Assembly (NCBI GenBank): GCA_012519465.1
Contig: JAAYQD010000230.1
Span: 1-14,644 of the forward strand
Length of the DNA: 14,644 bases
Origin: Candidatus Cloacimonadota bacterium
GTDB taxonomy: Bacteria > Cloacimonadota > Cloacimonadia > Cloacimonadales > Cloacimonadaceae
Direction of reading: 5' to 3'
The translations under genes and the position numbers were made by a program. Positions within the stretch are counted from its first letter, which is position 1, and every line of letters begins with the position of its first letter. Under the pieces are notes generated by a model, which did not search any database, had not been told where the DNA came from, and was given only the letters and a program-made list of their open reading frames with translations. Positions 14,292-14,644 of the stretch are shown here, one piece after another.

Positions 14292-14427
14292 GTCACACTT
14301 CCTCCATTTGTACTGTGTATAATCTAAAAGAAATACGGGGGACACCCTGAGGGTATTTTAGGGGTTAATATAGATCTGAGAAGCATCCTTGGAGTGCAGC
14401 TTGATCGACAGTCCATTTGCCCAACAC

Positions 14428-14644
14428 TCACGCTTTTCCCATCTTCATTGGTTTTGACTTTTGAAAACCCCTCAGTGTGAGAAACTCAACAAATTCTTCA
14501 TCAATTAGAGCTGGGGAGGAAATCTGTACTCCTCGTAAGTCGGGTCTTCTATTGATTTCTATGATTTTTAATCCCTCAGTGGTAAAAGCTAAGTCCAGAC
14601 CGCCATATTCCAGATAGTTAATCTCTTGTAACAGATCATCGATG
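14428..14644 (-). CDS. Sugar-transfer-associated ATP-grasp protein, copy 1 (C-terminal part, 5' end off window)
   Basis: The last 71 residues of a third paralogue are visible: IDDLLQEINYLEYGGLD, then AFTTEGLKIIEINRRPD, SSPALIDEEFVEFL and the end LRGFQKSKPMKMGKA. The first segment is nearly identical to copy 2, and the E-I-N metal ligands are kept. The stop is TGA at 14430-14428. The gene continues beyond the right edge. It is the most upstream of the three tandem genes, so the operon promoter must lie outside the window. Confidence 0.85.
   Translation of the reverse strand, partial: IDDLLQEINYLEYGGLDLAFTTEGLKIIEINRRPDLRGVQISSPALIDEEFVEFLTLRGFQKSKPMKMGKA

Noticed and set aside
13152..14345. 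Longer ATP-grasp copy 2 start at 14345
   Set aside because: The first 18 codons have no counterpart in the paralogue, whose start aligns with ATG 14291 behind a GGAGGA site.
14344..14354. ACCC-TGA-GGGT hairpin between ATP-grasp copies
   Set aside because: A 4-bp stem is too short to support a terminator or regulatory call, and the homologous spacer at 13017-13151 lacks it.

Overview
The window is a cell-surface polysaccharide (O-antigen or capsule type) biosynthesis locus from an anaerobe-like bacterium of moderate to low GC. Every convincing gene is on the minus strand, so transcription runs from high to low coordinates. Taxonomy cannot be fixed from the sequence. The mix of a LegB/LegC amino-sugar pair, PaaK-like ligases, a 23S-rRNA-intervening-sequence-type four-helix-bundle gene and many intergenic hairpin repeats would fit an uncultured FCB-group bacterium such as Cloacimonadota, but that is a weak inference.

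Layout in transcription order. (1) 14644-11864: three tandem paralogous ATP-grasp genes of the sugar-transfer-associated type. The first runs off the window, the second is intact and the third is split by a single-base frameshift. (2) 11788-10062: a nucleotidyltransferase and a LegB-like 4,6-dehydratase. (3) 10064-9306: an insertion-like segment holding a four-helix-bundle gene between two arrays of GTTGAG-plus-hairpin units in opposite orientation; it contains a 34-bp perfect inverted repeat. (4) 9286-6232: a LegC-type PLP aminotransferase, a GNAT N-acetyltransferase and a FemAB-like acyl/aminoacyl transferase. (5) 6187-5633: a 23-bp-stem inverted repeat and an unrecognised 148-aa basic protein. 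(6) 5490-2857: a Wzy/O-antigen-ligase-like membrane protein and a PaaK-like ligase. (7) 2814-2185: a small HTH protein and a 291-bp spacer with hairpins. (8) 2184-1: a second PaaK-like ligase, then a GT4 glycosyltransferase that runs off the window.

As a pathway (inference): the nucleotidyltransferase activates a sugar-1-phosphate, LegB makes the 4-keto-6-deoxy sugar, LegC aminates it, and the GNAT enzyme may acetylate the new amine. The GT4 enzyme and the polymerase build the glycan. The FemAB-like, ATP-grasp and PaaK-like proteins could attach amino-acid or acyl substituents.

The most unusual signal is the hairpin-repeat family. Units of GTTGAG plus a short stem-loop vary in stem sequence while keeping base pairing. 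They flank the four-helix-bundle gene as inverted arrays, one array touches the legB-like stop codon, and a further array has gone in-frame into the legC-like gene, adding about 40 residues to a loop of the enzyme. Three small genes with no obvious polysaccharide role (four-helix bundle, 148-aa, 112-aa HTH) sit in the repeat- or hairpin-bearing gaps of the locus. No gene-free stretch exceeds 300 bp.
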